DNA from: Pseudomonadota bacterium
GTDB taxonomy: Bacteria; Desulfobacterota; S145-22
DNA length: 36,727 bases
NCBI GenBank assembly: GCA_015493505.1
Contig: WGDA01000172.1
Span: forward strand, 1 to 36,727
Reading direction: 5' to 3'
Shown: in pieces, positions 1 through 7,713 of the stretch
Layout: each line of letters starts with the position of its first letter
Position numbering within the stretch: position 1 is the first letter of the stretch
The notes under the pieces: generated by a model
Databases searched by the model: none
What the model was told of the DNA's origin: nothing
Seen by the model: only the letters and a program-made list of their open reading frames with translations
Translations under genes and position numbers: made by a program

Positions 1-75
1 CCTCATCAGACCTTTGGGGGCAGGACACCTTCAGAGATCTACTGGGGTGAAACCAAACAGAAAAGGGCAGCGTGA
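1..75 (+). pseudogene. C-terminal end of an IS3-type (DDE integrase-core) transposase, cut by the window edge
   Basis: Reading from base 1 in frame 1 gives 24 residues ending at TGA (73-75). They contain PHQTFGGRTPSEIY, which matches the usual C-terminal signature of IS3-family OrfB transposases (RPHQAL.G.TP.E.Y). The rest of the gene lies outside the window, so whether the copy is intact cannot be judged. The family call is from the short motif alone; IS481-type integrase-core transposases end in a similar way. Confidence 0.7.
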
Positions 76-160
76 GGATGAAAAGAGAAACAAAAACAAC
101 CAAAACTTCTACACCTTATTTTCACTCAAGAACTGTCTTGACAATAGGGTCTACCTTAAT
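76..160 (+). mobile_element. Probable right end of the IS3-type element
   Basis: The stretch after the transposase stop ends near 131-158 in a sequence (AACTGTCTTGACAATAGGG...) that resembles the terminal inverted repeats of IS3-family elements, which commonly carry a TGTC..GACAATGGGG-like core. The left end is outside the window, so neither the inverted-repeat partner nor a target duplication can be seen, and the exact boundary is a guess. Confidence 0.4.
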
Positions 161-373
161 GGGAGGTCGATAACTGAAGGCTGAAATCCAAATTGAACAA
201 ACTACAGCCACCAATCATGGAGATGAAGGTAGTCAACATCCAGTTTCCTGCCAATCGAATTTAGTGCTGTTCGAAAAAACTTTCCAAATTATACTGCCAG
301 CGGAATTAATGGCATAAAAGAATTGTCACAAAGTCGCTTTCCCGTAATGGCAACATCGTGATATGATGAAAAA
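161..373. other. Gene-free stretch between the IS end and the channel gene
   Basis: Only short reading frames occur here (for example one of about 17 codons from 218) and none resembles a known protein. No convincing promoter or RNA gene was seen. It may be flanking sequence disturbed by the insertion. Confidence 0.4.
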
Positions 374-706
374 ATGAGAAGCATGGTTGAATTTTTAAGG
401 CATTTTTACCATTGCTTGATGCACGTTCGCCTGATTCTCTTTATCCTCAACCTCTGCATTGTTGCGCTGGGAATACTGTTTGCCACAGTTGAAGGCATTG
501 GCATGGGAAATGGAATCTATTTTGCCTACATAACTGCTCTGGCTATCGGTTTTGGAGACATAAGCCCTACGACTGCAGTGGGAAAGCTTATCAGTGTCCT
601 CCTCGCCCTAATAGGAATAATACTCTTTGGAATATTGGTAGGTATCTCCACCCGGACGATTATGATCATTATGCATCCAGAAGAACAAGGGATCGAACAG
701 AAATAA
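374..706 (+). CDS. Small two-transmembrane potassium-channel-like protein
   Basis: This 110-residue protein has the layout of an Ion_trans_2 pore unit. Helix 1 is at about 18-38, the pore loop at about 48-66 and helix 2 at about 71-92, with a short charged tail. The pore loop reads TALAIGFGDISP, aligning with the K+ filter region TATTVGYGDLYP of KcsA. The G-F-G-D and following Pro are kept. The filter Thr (Thr75 in KcsA) is Ala and the preceding Thr is Leu, so ion binding at the inner site is likely altered. There is no RCK/TrkA-N domain. ATG 374 is the first start after an in-frame stop at 359; no good Shine-Dalgarno sequence precedes it. Family membership is fairly sure; selectivity for K+ is inferred. 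Confidence 0.72.
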   Translation: MRSMVEFLRHFYHCLMHVRLILFILNLCIVALGILFATVEGIGMGNGIYFAYITALAIGFGDISPTTAVGKLISVLLALIGIILFGILVGISTRTIMIIMHPEEQGIEQK

Positions 707-973
707 TGGCTTACCCTTCATTTTCTGGCTATAAGGCTGTTTGATCCCTGACCTTGAGTTTTGGCTGTCAGAACTTAATGTCACTTTTCTGTCGAAGTCA
801 TAAGTTCGGAAATTGAAGCTTAGCTTTGACGGTTACCCTCTACATCTTGCGCTTCAAATTAAATATCCATTCCCTCGTCATTCTATTATAACGTGAAAAC
901 ATACCCAGATTAATGGACAGGGGCAAAGGTTTTCTGGTATACCTTCGATAAGTTTATCCTCAGGAGTTGTGAA

Positions 974-1762
974 ATGAGCTCTTTTAGAATTGCCACGTTC
1001 AATGTCAATTCCATCCGCTCCCGCCTGCATATCGTGATTCCATGGCTGAAGGAGCATCAGGTGGATGTTCTGTGCATGCAAGAAACCAAGGTGGATAACG
1101 CTCAATTCCCCACCATGGAATTTGAGGGTATCGGGTACCACATCACCTATTTTGGTTACAAGCGCTATAATGGCGTGGCCACGGCTTCCCTTTTGAAACC
1201 TGACGAGGTCATCCATGGCTTTCAGGACGGCGGGCAGGATGACAAGGACCGCCTCCTCGTCACGCGATTTCCTTTTGGAACAGTCCTCAACGTGTATGTT
1301 CCCCAGGGGAGAGAAAAAGACCACGAGTTTTTCCAATATAAGCTTCAATGGTTCGATCGCCTGAAAAGCCTCCTGGAAGGCAGTTTCTCTCCTGAAGACC
1401 ACGTTCTGCTATGTGGGGACATGAACGTGGCCCCGGAAAGGATTGACGTGTATGACCCCGAGGGGCTTCTGGGGCACGTCTGTTTTACGCCGGAGGTTTG
1501 GGAAGCCTTAACCTCTCTGAAAAAATGGGGGCTCATCGATATCTTTCGCAAACACCACCCGGATGAACCAAAACAGTTCACCTTCTACGATTATCGCCTC
1601 CGTGGCGGCATCAAACGGGGACTTGGATGGCGCATCGATCACATCCTGGCGACGCGGCCCCTGAGTGAGAAATCCATTGCCTGTAATATTGACATGGCAC
1701 CCAGGCTCCTGGAAAAGCCCTCGGACCACACCATTCTGATAGCTGAATTCACCCAACTTTGA
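974..1762 (+). CDS. xth: Exodeoxyribonuclease III (AP endonuclease, Xth/ExoA family)
   Basis: This 262-residue protein is full length for the family (E. coli XthA is 268). It should cut the backbone 5' of abasic sites and degrade duplex DNA 3' to 5' in cytosolic base-excision repair. Visible motifs are NVNSIR (10-15), QETK (36-39, metal-binding Glu), GDMN (148-151, catalytic Asp and Asn), RIDHIL (220-225) and SDH (250-252, catalytic His). AGGAG at 962-966 lies 7 bases before ATG 974. It is a single gene between the channel gene and the convergent ABC transporter operon. Confidence 0.95.
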   Translation: MSSFRIATFNVNSIRSRLHIVIPWLKEHQVDVLCMQETKVDNAQFPTMEFEGIGYHITYFGYKRYNGVATASLLKPDEVIHGFQDGGQDDKDRLLVTRFPFGTVLNVYVPQGREKDHEFFQYKLQWFDRLKSLLEGSFSPEDHVLLCGDMNVAPERIDVYDPEGLLGHVCFTPEVWEALTSLKKWGLIDIFRKHHPDEPKQFTFYDYRLRGGIKRGLGWRIDHILATRPLSEKSIACNIDMAPRLLEKPSDHTILIAEFTQL

Positions 1763-1868
1763 CACCCTCGCAAAGAATGAGCTACCCCACCGCAAGCGGT
1801 CGTGATATCTACCCCATTTTCAATAAAAGCGGCAAGCCGTAGGGTATTGAACCCTAAAGGGGAATAAA

Positions 1869-1881
1869 GGGAGTTCTTCCC
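1869..1881 (-). terminator. Weak hairpin at the end of the ABC transporter operon
   Basis: On the minus strand GGGA-AGAAC-TCCC, followed by TTTATT, overlaps the stop codon of the last permease gene. The stem is only four pairs, so it may slow rather than stop transcription. No stronger terminator was seen between here and xth. Confidence 0.25.
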
Positions 1882-2549
1882 TAATTAAGAGTCCCGCCTC
1901 CAAGGCCGGGAATGCGTGTGCGGCGTTCCAGGAGGTGGAGGAGCTGGTTGATGATAAACACGATCCCGAGATAAATGATAGCAACCACGATGAAGACCTG
2001 AATGTAAAGGAAATTGTGTGACGCGATCCGCATTCCTTCCCCCATCAGGTCAAGGACCGTGACCATGTAGACGATCGAGGAATACTTCAGCATCAGAATC
2101 AATTCGTTGGACCAGGAAGGAATCACGAGCCGAAGTGCCTGTGGAAGAATCACGCAACGGATGGCCTGTGGAAGGCTCATCCCGATGGATCGGGCGGCTA
2201 ACATCTGGCCTCCCTTGACGGATTGAATCGCCCCTCGGAAATACTCCGCCTGATACGCCGCGGTGTTCAGCCCGAGGGCGAGCATCCCGCAGGTGATGGG
2301 AGAAAGGCGGATTCCCCAGCTTGGAAGCCCGTAATAGGCCATGAGGAGCTGTACCAATAGGGGAGTTCCACGGAAGAACTGCACATAGGCGCTGCAGAAG
2401 AGGGAAACAAATCGGCCGCCGTACAGCTTTCCCAACGCGATGAAAATTCCGAGAACGATGCCGATCAGAATACAGACCGAGGTAATTTCGAGGGTTATGA
2501 GGAGTCCCCGAAAGAGGGCTGGAAGCCAGGAAATGATCGTCGCAATCAA
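1881..2549 (-). CDS. Polar amino acid ABC transporter, permease subunit (HisM/GlnP type)
   Basis: This 222-residue membrane protein belongs to the His/Glu/Gln/Arg/opine permease family. Hydrophobic segments lie near 8-35, 55-80, 90-105 and 180-212. The cytoplasmic EAA-type coupling loop reads RGAIQSVKGGQMLAARSIG, where the ATPase docks. Its ATG overlaps the stop of the ATPase gene by four bases, so the two are translationally coupled. It is last in a four-gene operon (binding protein, permease, ATPase, permease). With the other permease (3292-4032) it would form the heterodimeric channel. Confidence 0.93.
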   Translation of the reverse strand: MIATIISWLPALFRGLLITLEITSVCILIGIVLGIFIALGKLYGGRFVSLFCSAYVQFFRGTPLLVQLLMAYYGLPSWGIRLSPITCGMLALGLNTAAYQAEYFRGAIQSVKGGQMLAARSIGMSLPQAIRCVILPQALRLVIPSWSNELILMLKYSSIVYMVTVLDLMGEGMRIASHNFLYIQVFIVVAIIYLGIVFIINQLLHLLERRTRIPGLGGGTLN

Positions 2550-3295
2550 TTCGTTTCCCCGTAAAGCTCCGTAATCTTGTGGAGGAATTCTCCAGTCCGT
2601 TTGTGTTCAGGCGCCGTGAAAAGTTTTTCCGGTGGCCCTTGTTCCACGATAACGCCATGTTCCATAAAAATGATTTCATCCGCGACAGACCGGGCGAATC
2701 CCATTTCATGTGAAACGACCAGCATGGTCATGCCTTCCTTGGCAAGCTCAATCATGACCTCGAGGACATCTCCGATCAGTTCGGGATCGAGGGCGGAGGT
2801 TGGTTCGTCAAAAAGAATCAGTTTTGGGGACATGGCCAGGGCGCGCGCAATGGAAACGCGCTGCTGTTGCCCGCCCGAGAGTTGCGCTGGATAGGCGTTC
2901 GCCTTGTCGCCGAGTCCCACTTTACCCAACACTTCAATCGCGAGCTTTGTCGCCTCTTTTTTGGGCATTTTTTTGACCTTGACAGGCCCGAGGCGCACGT
3001 TTTCCATGGCGGTAAGGTGTGCGAAAAGGTTGAAATCCTGAAAGACAAACCCCATTTGAGCACGCAGCTTGTTGATGTTCGTATGTTGCCCGGTTACCTC
3101 CACACCGTCCAGAAAGATCCTCCCGTCATCGGGAGTGGTTAACTGGTTGATGCAGTGCAAAAGCGTCGATTTTCCCGTGCCTGAAGGGCCGATGATGACC
3201 TTTGTTTCTCCCTTTTCGACCTCAAAGGAGACGCCCTTGAGGACTTCAAGGTCCCCGAAACGCTTATGAATATTTTCAACTTTGAGTAAACTCAT
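2546..3295 (-). CDS. Polar amino acid ABC transporter, ATP-binding subunit (GlnQ/HisP type)
   Basis: This 249-residue ATPase has GPSGTGKST (Walker A, 36-44), a Q-loop near FVFQDFNLF (83-91), LSGGQQQR (signature, 139-146) and LILFDEPTS (Walker B, 159-167), then an H-loop in VVSHEM. Length and motif spacing are typical of the amino acid class. Start and stop overlap both neighbouring permease genes by four bases. It powers uptake through the two permeases; the exact amino acid cannot be told from the ATPase. Confidence 0.96.
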   Translation of the reverse strand: MSLLKVENIHKRFGDLEVLKGVSFEVEKGETKVIIGPSGTGKSTLLHCINQLTTPDDGRIFLDGVEVTGQHTNINKLRAQMGFVFQDFNLFAHLTAMENVRLGPVKVKKMPKKEATKLAIEVLGKVGLGDKANAYPAQLSGGQQQRVSIARALAMSPKLILFDEPTSALDPELIGDVLEVMIELAKEGMTMLVVSHEMGFARSVADEIIFMEHGVIVEQGPPEKLFTAPEHKRTGEFLHKITELYGETN

Positions 3296-4032
3296 CTTCT
3301 TCCGGCTCCAGATTTTTTATACCCCTCCAGGCCGGGGATACGCGTCCCCATTTCCAGAAGGCCGAGACAGCCATTGCCCGCGTAGGTGAGGACGAGAAAA
3401 ATCAGCGCCACCGTGAGATAAGTGGGCATGGCCAATTTATAATGCTGTACGATGATGTATCGCGCGTGGCGCAGAATCTCATTGAGGCCTACCGCGTAGG
3501 CCAGTGTGGTATCTTTGACGACTGATGAGAATTCATTGGACCAGGCGGGAATCGCCAGGCGAAACGCCTGAGGAAGAATGATCGAAGTGACTGCCTGGAA
3601 CTGGCTCAACCCGATTGAACGGGCGGCTGTCATTTGCCCGCGCGGCAGTGATTGAATGGCGCCCCGGAAGATTTGCGACTGGTACGCGGAAGACCTGAAA
3701 CCCAGGGCGAGAGTCGCGGCAACAAAGGAGGAGATCTCCAGGCCGAATTGTGAGGAGCCGAAATAGAACAGGATGAGCAGGACAAGCGCCGGAATGCTCC
3801 GAAAAATCCATTCATAGCCAAACGATAGGGTACGCAGTGTGCGGTTGCCATAGACCTGTAACAGGGCAACGATTGTTCCCACAATCAGGCCGAGTGCCAG
3901 CAGCGCCAGGCAAAGCTCTATATTGATTAACACTGCCCGAAGCAGCATGGGAAGGCTTTTCCAGAGGACGCTTACAGTATCGATAGCTTCACCCTTCCTC
4001 GTGAAAACAAAGGTCCCTCCTCCGGAGTCCAA
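3292..4032 (-). CDS. Polar amino acid ABC transporter, second permease subunit
   Basis: The protein is up to 246 residues, in the HisM/GlnP family, with the coupling loop RGAIQSLPRGQMTAARSIG and membrane helices matching the downstream permease. The start is unsure. The longest frame begins at TTG 4032, which sits in the loop of a hairpin (4013-4041), and no clear ribosome site precedes it. Alignment with the other permease suggests the protein should start only about ten residues before LPMLLRA. The first in-frame ATG is inside that motif, so a non-ATG start in this stretch is likely. It overlaps the ATPase gene by four bases. Confidence 0.88.
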   Translation of the reverse strand: MDSGGGTFVFTRKGEAIDTVSVLWKSLPMLLRAVLINIELCLALLALGLIVGTIVALLQVYGNRTLRTLSFGYEWIFRSIPALVLLILFYFGSSQFGLEISSFVAATLALGFRSSAYQSQIFRGAIQSLPRGQMTAARSIGLSQFQAVTSIILPQAFRLAIPAWSNEFSSVVKDTTLAYAVGLNEILRHARYIIVQHYKLAMPTYLTVALIFLVLTYAGNGCLGLLEMGTRIPGLEGYKKSGAGRR

Positions 4033-4041
4033 AGGAGGGAC
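4002..4041 (-). promoter_or_regulatory. Hairpin plus T-rich tract between binding-protein and permease genes
   Basis: On the minus strand GTCCCTCC (4041-4034) pairs perfectly with GGAGGGAC (4020-4013) around a 13-base loop and is followed by CTTTGTTTTC. It lies 24 bases after the binding-protein stop and covers the candidate TTG start of the permease. Such elements often cause partial termination or protect the upstream mRNA, so that the binding protein is made in excess over the membrane subunits. Confidence 0.55.
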
Positions 4042-4065
4042 ACATCCTGTTCCGTAGATTACGTG

Positions 4066-4992
4066 TTACTTGTTTGCCAGCTCCGCGAAGGTTTTCGCGT
4101 ATTTCTCAATATCCTTCAGGTTTTTCGCCTTTAGGAGAATGTCTTTACACTGCAGCCAGGCGGCCTTGATTTTCTTTGTTGATGGTCCGAAATACGCCTT
4201 CATCAGATTGTCCCAGGCACTGCCGGGCGTCACGATCAGATCGTATTTACCGGTCACGTTTTTCTGGGCCGTCAGTCCCAGCTTCTTGATGGCGGCATTG
4301 ATTTTGGGGAGAAGTTTCTTCGGATCGTTTTTGGCGACCACAAACCCAAAGTATTCATAGGTGTTGATGATGCCGGCGATCGTCAGCTTTTTGGGATACG
4401 CGATAATGGACGCCCTGGAAGCGGGTTGATCCTGAATGACCGCGTCGATTCTGCCATTAACCAGGTCCATAATGGCCAGGGGATAGGTTTCATATCCCTT
4501 TCTCGTAACTTTAATCCCCTTCTTCTGGAGGTTGTCCTTGATCCATTCGAACCCCGTCGTTCCGTTCTGGGCGCCAATCGCCTTCGTGGGCCCCAAACCG
4601 CAGAGGGCGGTCACTATATTCAGCTTTGAATCTTTTCTAATGACGACGGCCTGGTTGGACAGGTAGTAGGGATGGGAAAAACTAATCGTTTTTGCCCGTT
4701 CCTTCGTGATTGTAAAACCTGAAGCACCGATATCCACTTTACCGGCCTTGACAGCGGGGATGATGGAATCGAAGGCCAGGTTCTGGATTTTCACGTCGTA
4801 ATGGGACAGCACTGCGACGGCTCGCATCACATCAAGGTCGAAGCCAAAATACTGCCCGTTGGATGTGACCATTTCAAATGGCGGCCATGGAATATCGGAA
4901 GCGACCACAACCTTTCCCTTTGCCATTGCGGGGCCACCTATAAGGAGCAGCGCAAGAAAAACAACCATCACACCAAGCATCCATTTTTTCAT
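4066..4992 (-). CDS. Polar amino acid ABC transporter, periplasmic binding protein (SBP_bac_3)
   Basis: This 308-residue secreted binding protein starts with a signal peptide (KKWMLG, a hydrophobic run, then PAMAKG). The mature part begins VVVASDIPWPPFEM, typical of family 3 binding proteins, followed by FGFDLDVMRAVA and the lobe segment IGASGFTITKERAKTISFSHPYY (contains the ligand-contact Arg). ATG 4992 was chosen because AGGAGGT lies 7 bases upstream; an upstream ATG at 5031 would add 13 residues before the signal peptide. It is the first gene of the operon and delivers the amino acid to the two permeases and the ATPase. The ligand is not predictable beyond a polar or charged amino acid. 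Confidence 0.94.
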   Translation of the reverse strand: MKKWMLGVMVVFLALLLIGGPAMAKGKVVVASDIPWPPFEMVTSNGQYFGFDLDVMRAVAVLSHYDVKIQNLAFDSIIPAVKAGKVDIGASGFTITKERAKTISFSHPYYLSNQAVVIRKDSKLNIVTALCGLGPTKAIGAQNGTTGFEWIKDNLQKKGIKVTRKGYETYPLAIMDLVNGRIDAVIQDQPASRASIIAYPKKLTIAGIINTYEYFGFVVAKNDPKKLLPKINAAIKKLGLTAQKNVTGKYDLIVTPGSAWDNLMKAYFGPSTKKIKAAWLQCKDILLKAKNLKDIEKYAKTFAELANK

Positions 4993-5021
4993 ATCATGCA
5001 CCTCCTGTTTTTTATTAGTGA

Positions 5022-5050
5022 AAATTAGCATATCGCATAACCACAGTCAA
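5022..5050 (-). promoter_or_regulatory. Sigma70-type promoter of the amino acid ABC operon
   Basis: On the minus strand TTGACT (5050-5045) and TAATTT (5027-5022) are separated by exactly 17 bases, about 30 bases before the ATG at 4992. Only pattern matching supports it. Confidence 0.55.
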
Positions 5051-5223
5051 GCAATTTTGTAACCCCATGCAACGGTCTGAAACGGGTCAAGTCTTCATTT
5101 GACCTCTAATATTGCCCTTCACCTTTGGCCTTTTTTCCAGTCCGCGTTATCCGTACGTTCCACTGAAATCTGCCCTTGTTGAGTACGTGTTAACGCAATT
5201 TAACCGGACAAACCCGCGCCTCC

Positions 5224-5254
5224 AAAAAAAAGCCCCCACTTCACGCGGAGGCTT
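5224..5254 (-). terminator. Intrinsic terminator of the tRNA operon
   Basis: On the minus strand AAGCCTCC pairs with GGGGGCTT (one G-T pair) around a nine-base loop and runs directly into eight Ts. It lies 10 bases after the CCA end of tRNA-Ala. Confidence 0.85.
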
Positions 5255-5264
5255 TTATGATTTC

Positions 5265-5340
5265 TGGTGGAGCTGAGGAGATTTGAACTCCCGACCCCTT
5301 GTCTGCCAGACAAGTGCTCTCCCAGCTGAGCTACAGCCCC
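5265..5340 (-). tRNA. tRNA-Ala (anticodon GGC)
   Basis: The 76-base cloverleaf has acceptor GGGGCTG/CAGCTCC with the G3-U70 pair that identifies alanine tRNAs, D-arm GCTC/GAGC, anticodon arm CTTGT-CTGGCAG-ACAAG with GGC at 34-36, and T-arm with GTTCAAAT. CCA is encoded. It is last of three tRNAs transcribed leftward. Confidence 0.97.
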
Positions 5341-5359
5341 GGAACCATTATTATCTTGA

Positions 5360-5434
5360 TGGCAGTCCCAAGGGGAATCGAACCCCTGTCTTCGCCGTGA
5401 GAGGGCGATATCCTAACCGCTAGACGATGGGACC
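5360..5434 (-). tRNA. tRNA-Glu (anticodon CTC)
   Basis: The 75-base cloverleaf has acceptor GGTCCCA/TGGGACT (G1-U72 wobble), anticodon arm TCGCC-CTCTCAC-GGCGA with CTC at 34-36, T-loop GTTCGATTC and an encoded CCA. It lies four bases after tRNA-Gln and 19 before tRNA-Ala. Confidence 0.96.
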
Positions 5435-5438
5435 AAAA

Positions 5439-5512
5439 TGGCTGGGGGACGAGGATTCGAACCTCGGTTAACGGGGCCAGAACCCGTCGTCCTGCCACTA
5501 GACGATCCCCCA
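5439..5512 (-). tRNA. tRNA-Gln (anticodon CTG)
   Basis: The 74-base cloverleaf has acceptor TGGGGGA/TCCCCCA with the U1-A72 pair typical of glutamine tRNA, anticodon arm ACGGG-TTCTGGC-CCCGT with CTG at 34-36, T-loop GTTCGAATC and an encoded CCA. It is first in the tRNA operon. Confidence 0.96.
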
Positions 5513-5527
5513 GCAACAATGGCACTT

Positions 5528-5556
5528 CATATACCCAATTTTATCGCTTTCGTCAA
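5528..5556 (-). promoter_or_regulatory. Promoter of the Gln-Glu-Ala tRNA operon
   Basis: On the minus strand TTGACG (5556-5551) and TATATG (5533-5528) are 17 bases apart and 16 bases before the mature 5' end of tRNA-Gln, the usual geometry for a tRNA promoter. Confidence 0.65.
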
Positions 5557-5595
5557 CCCCGTTTTCCGCCTGAGGGGTCGAAAACACCCCGCGTC

Positions 5596-5964
5596 TCAAA
5601 CTCTGGTCCTGAAAATCTTCTTTATTCTCTCCTTCAGTTCCGTCAGGTCACCCGACTTGACCACATAGTGGTCGCACGCGACGGACGCAATGTCCCGCTT
5701 GAATGAATTATACGCTGTAAGCAAAATGACAGGGAGGTCATAATACTTGTCGCGGATGAGCCCCAGAAGCTCTATGCCGCTCAACTGGGGCATCTTAATA
5801 TCTAGCAGGATCAGGTCTGGCTGGACCTCTTCTATCTTATCAAGCGCCTGGGTGGGGTCCCCCAAGGTATGCACCTCATACCCTTCATCCGTGAGTTCTT
5901 CTTTCAGGATGAACCGGATATCTTCCTCATCATCGATGGCCAGAATCTTTCTTTTTGCTTCCAT
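5596..5964 (-). CDS. Single-domain response regulator (CheY/Spo0F-like receiver)
   Basis: This 122-residue protein is only a receiver domain. It has the acidic pair D11-D12, phospho-acceptor D55 in LLDIKMP, T83 in LLTAY and K103 in VVKSG, so it should be phosphorylatable. There is no output domain. ATG 5964 has GAGG 8 bases upstream and sits two bases after the glycosyltransferase stop; an upstream start (5994) would overlap that gene. No histidine kinase is in the window. It is the last gene of the pta-ackA operon, so acetyl phosphate, a known small-molecule phospho-donor for receivers, could be its donor; that link is inferred. Its target is unknown. Confidence 0.93.
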   Translation of the reverse strand: MEAKRKILAIDDEEDIRFILKEELTDEGYEVHTLGDPTQALDKIEEVQPDLILLDIKMPQLSGIELLGLIRDKYYDLPVILLTAYNSFKRDIASVACDHYVVKSGDLTELKERIKKIFRTRV

Positions 5965-5966
5965 GG

Positions 5967-7250
5967 TTATCCCTCGCACCCCTTTTCCCTCCACTGCTGG
6001 AGGAGGTAGGGCTTGGTATCCTCGTAGATCTCACACAGCTCTTCGACCACTTCCTCGGCCCTGTAATCATCATAGGCCTCGGTTTCCCTGATGAATGAAG
6101 TGACATACCCAAAGTAAAGCGGGATCAGGGAACCGAGCAGGCGTTTCCGGTCGGGCTCGACCTGGTAGCGCGCGGCAAAGTTATAAATCGTCTTTACCCA
6201 GAGGACCTTTGGAAAATCCGCAATCTCCGGGCACATTTCACGCACTTCCGACAGCTTCGAAAAGCAGTCGTCTGACAGGAAGGTCGCGTAATACGGCCGG
6301 TTTTCGTCAAATCCTTCCTCGAATTTGCGAATCATCCTTTTGGCATCAACACGTAGGGGCCTGGGAGATACTTCTGACTGGAAACCAAAGATAGCGGTCG
6401 GCCGGCTCCCCACGACGGATTTCCATTTTCCATCGTTTTCCCGCATCAGGGTAAAGATGGTTCCCACCACCTGCTCGAACATGGGGCCGAGGTCTGCTCC
6501 CGGGTCCTTGACATCGTGGATTTTCGCGCCCATGAAGGATTGGCAAATTCTGAACCCTTCGACCATGGCTGTTGTGGTCATCCAGATATCGATACCAAAA
6601 CGCGCCACATCTGTTTCCCACACATCCTTTTGGAGATACCGGCAAACCAACTCTCCCGAAAATCCGAAATCGCCCCCAATGGGTTGCCGCACCCGGCGGC
6701 CATACAGAGCGCGCGTCAGCGGATAGGCGATGCTGTTCGTGATGGTCCCGTCATACTTGTGGCGTCGATAAAAGGGACAAACGTAACCATACCCCTTCTC
6801 CAGGACAGGGGCGACCAGAAGCTGCACCCATTCCGGCGTGATGCTTCGAAGATCCGAATCAAAAACAGCGCAGGCCTTCGCTTTCAAAACACGCGCCGCT
6901 TCAAAGATCGCCCTGAACGCGGAGCCCTTCCCCGGGATTCCCTGATAGATCACAGAGCGTCCCCGCATCGGTTTTTCTGGCTTCTTCACCAGGCTGGCTG
7001 CGGGTATGTCCCTTTCAAGTGTTGGCAGAACCACTTCGCGGGTCCCATCCGTGGATCCCCCATCCGAATTTATCAGGACAACCTGCCTGTCCGGGTAGTA
7101 CCGGGCGTGTCCTATCCTGACCGCTTCCACCACATGCCCGATCGTCTCGGCATTGTTGAAGCTGGGAATCCCTATCAGGATATCCGCTTCACCCAGGCTT
7201 TCCAGGAAGGCGCGGTCCTCATCCGGCAGCGCGAAACAACCTTTATCCAT
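5967..7250 (-). CDS. GT81-like glycosyltransferase (glucosyl-3-phosphoglycerate synthase type)
   Basis: This 427-residue GT-A fold enzyme shows SDGGSTDGT (62-70), PGKGSA (106-111), metal/nucleotide motif DSD (131-133), PIGGDFGFSGE (190-200) and FGIDIW (218-223). These match glucosyl-3-phosphoglycerate synthases and mannosylglycerate synthase-like enzymes, which join a nucleotide sugar to 3-phosphoglycerate or glycerate to make charged compatible solutes. No membrane segment is seen, so it acts in the cytosol. Its start overlaps the DUF3783 gene by eight bases. The phosphatase that would finish glucosylglycerate is not nearby. The sugar donor and acceptor are inferred from the family; a plain GT2 enzyme is the alternative. 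Confidence 0.8.
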   Translation of the reverse strand: MDKGCFALPDEDRAFLESLGEADILIGIPSFNNAETIGHVVEAVRIGHARYYPDRQVVLINSDGGSTDGTREVVLPTLERDIPAASLVKKPEKPMRGRSVIYQGIPGKGSAFRAIFEAARVLKAKACAVFDSDLRSITPEWVQLLVAPVLEKGYGYVCPFYRRHKYDGTITNSIAYPLTRALYGRRVRQPIGGDFGFSGELVCRYLQKDVWETDVARFGIDIWMTTTAMVEGFRICQSFMGAKIHDVKDPGADLGPMFEQVVGTIFTLMRENDGKWKSVVGSRPTAIFGFQSEVSPRPLRVDAKRMIRKFEEGFDENRPYYATFLSDDCFSKLSEVREMCPEIADFPKVLWVKTIYNFAARYQVEPDRKRLLGSLIPLYFGYVTSFIRETEAYDDYRAEEVVEELCEIYEDTKPYLLQQWREKGCEG

Positions 7251-7713
7251 TCTGCCCAGATTCCTTTTTTTCGCTGGGCTGATTCCCGTTTTTCTGCCGC
7301 AGACGTTTCATCTCTTCGGCCTCACGAGACAGCTCTCTTAGCAACACGCGCACGGGCCAAGTTTCAGAAGTCGGCGTCAACGCCGCCAGGAGTGGGCGCG
7401 GGATTCCCTCTTCACGAAAAGCGGCAAGCAAAGCGTGGAGTTCCTTTTCCGTAAAACCGGAAATAACGATGGCCTTCTGTGTGCCGGGGTCCTCCTGATA
7501 GCCATAGAGATGGGGTCGGGAGATAAAATCCTTCACAAGATTCCCTTCCTCCCGCCCGGGGACAAAAACCACATGGAACTGCTCAAACCCCTTGGCTCTG
7601 AAAAAGGCCAGCAGCGGATCATGCTGCCCTGGCGAGTATCCACAGACCACAATCTTACAGGGACCATACATGCGCTCCTCGGAAGCGCCGACTTTTTTAA
7701 AACCTTTCGTCAT
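7243..7713 (-). CDS. DUF3783 family protein
   Basis: This 156-residue soluble protein of unknown function has the DUF3783 pattern: IVISGFTEKELHALLAAFR (82-100), then a proline-rich turn and ALTPTSETWPVRVLLRELSRE (111-131). The tail (135-156) is charged and low-complexity. The ATG overlaps the ackA stop by four bases and AGGTGG precedes it, which supports this start over M15. Family members are common in anaerobes; the link with acetate kinase here is positional only. Confidence 0.75.
   Translation of the reverse strand: MTKGFKKVGASEERMYGPCKIVVCGYSPGQHDPLLAFFRAKGFEQFHVVFVPGREEGNLVKDFISRPHLYGYQEDPGTQKAIVISGFTEKELHALLAAFREEGIPRPLLAALTPTSETWPVRVLLRELSREAEEMKRLRQKNGNQPSEKKESGQNG

Noticed and set aside
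5551-5590. Hairpin GGGGT-GTTTTCG-ACCCC after the receiver gene as a terminator
   Set aside because: Only five pairs and no T-tract; the operon may read through into the tRNA region.
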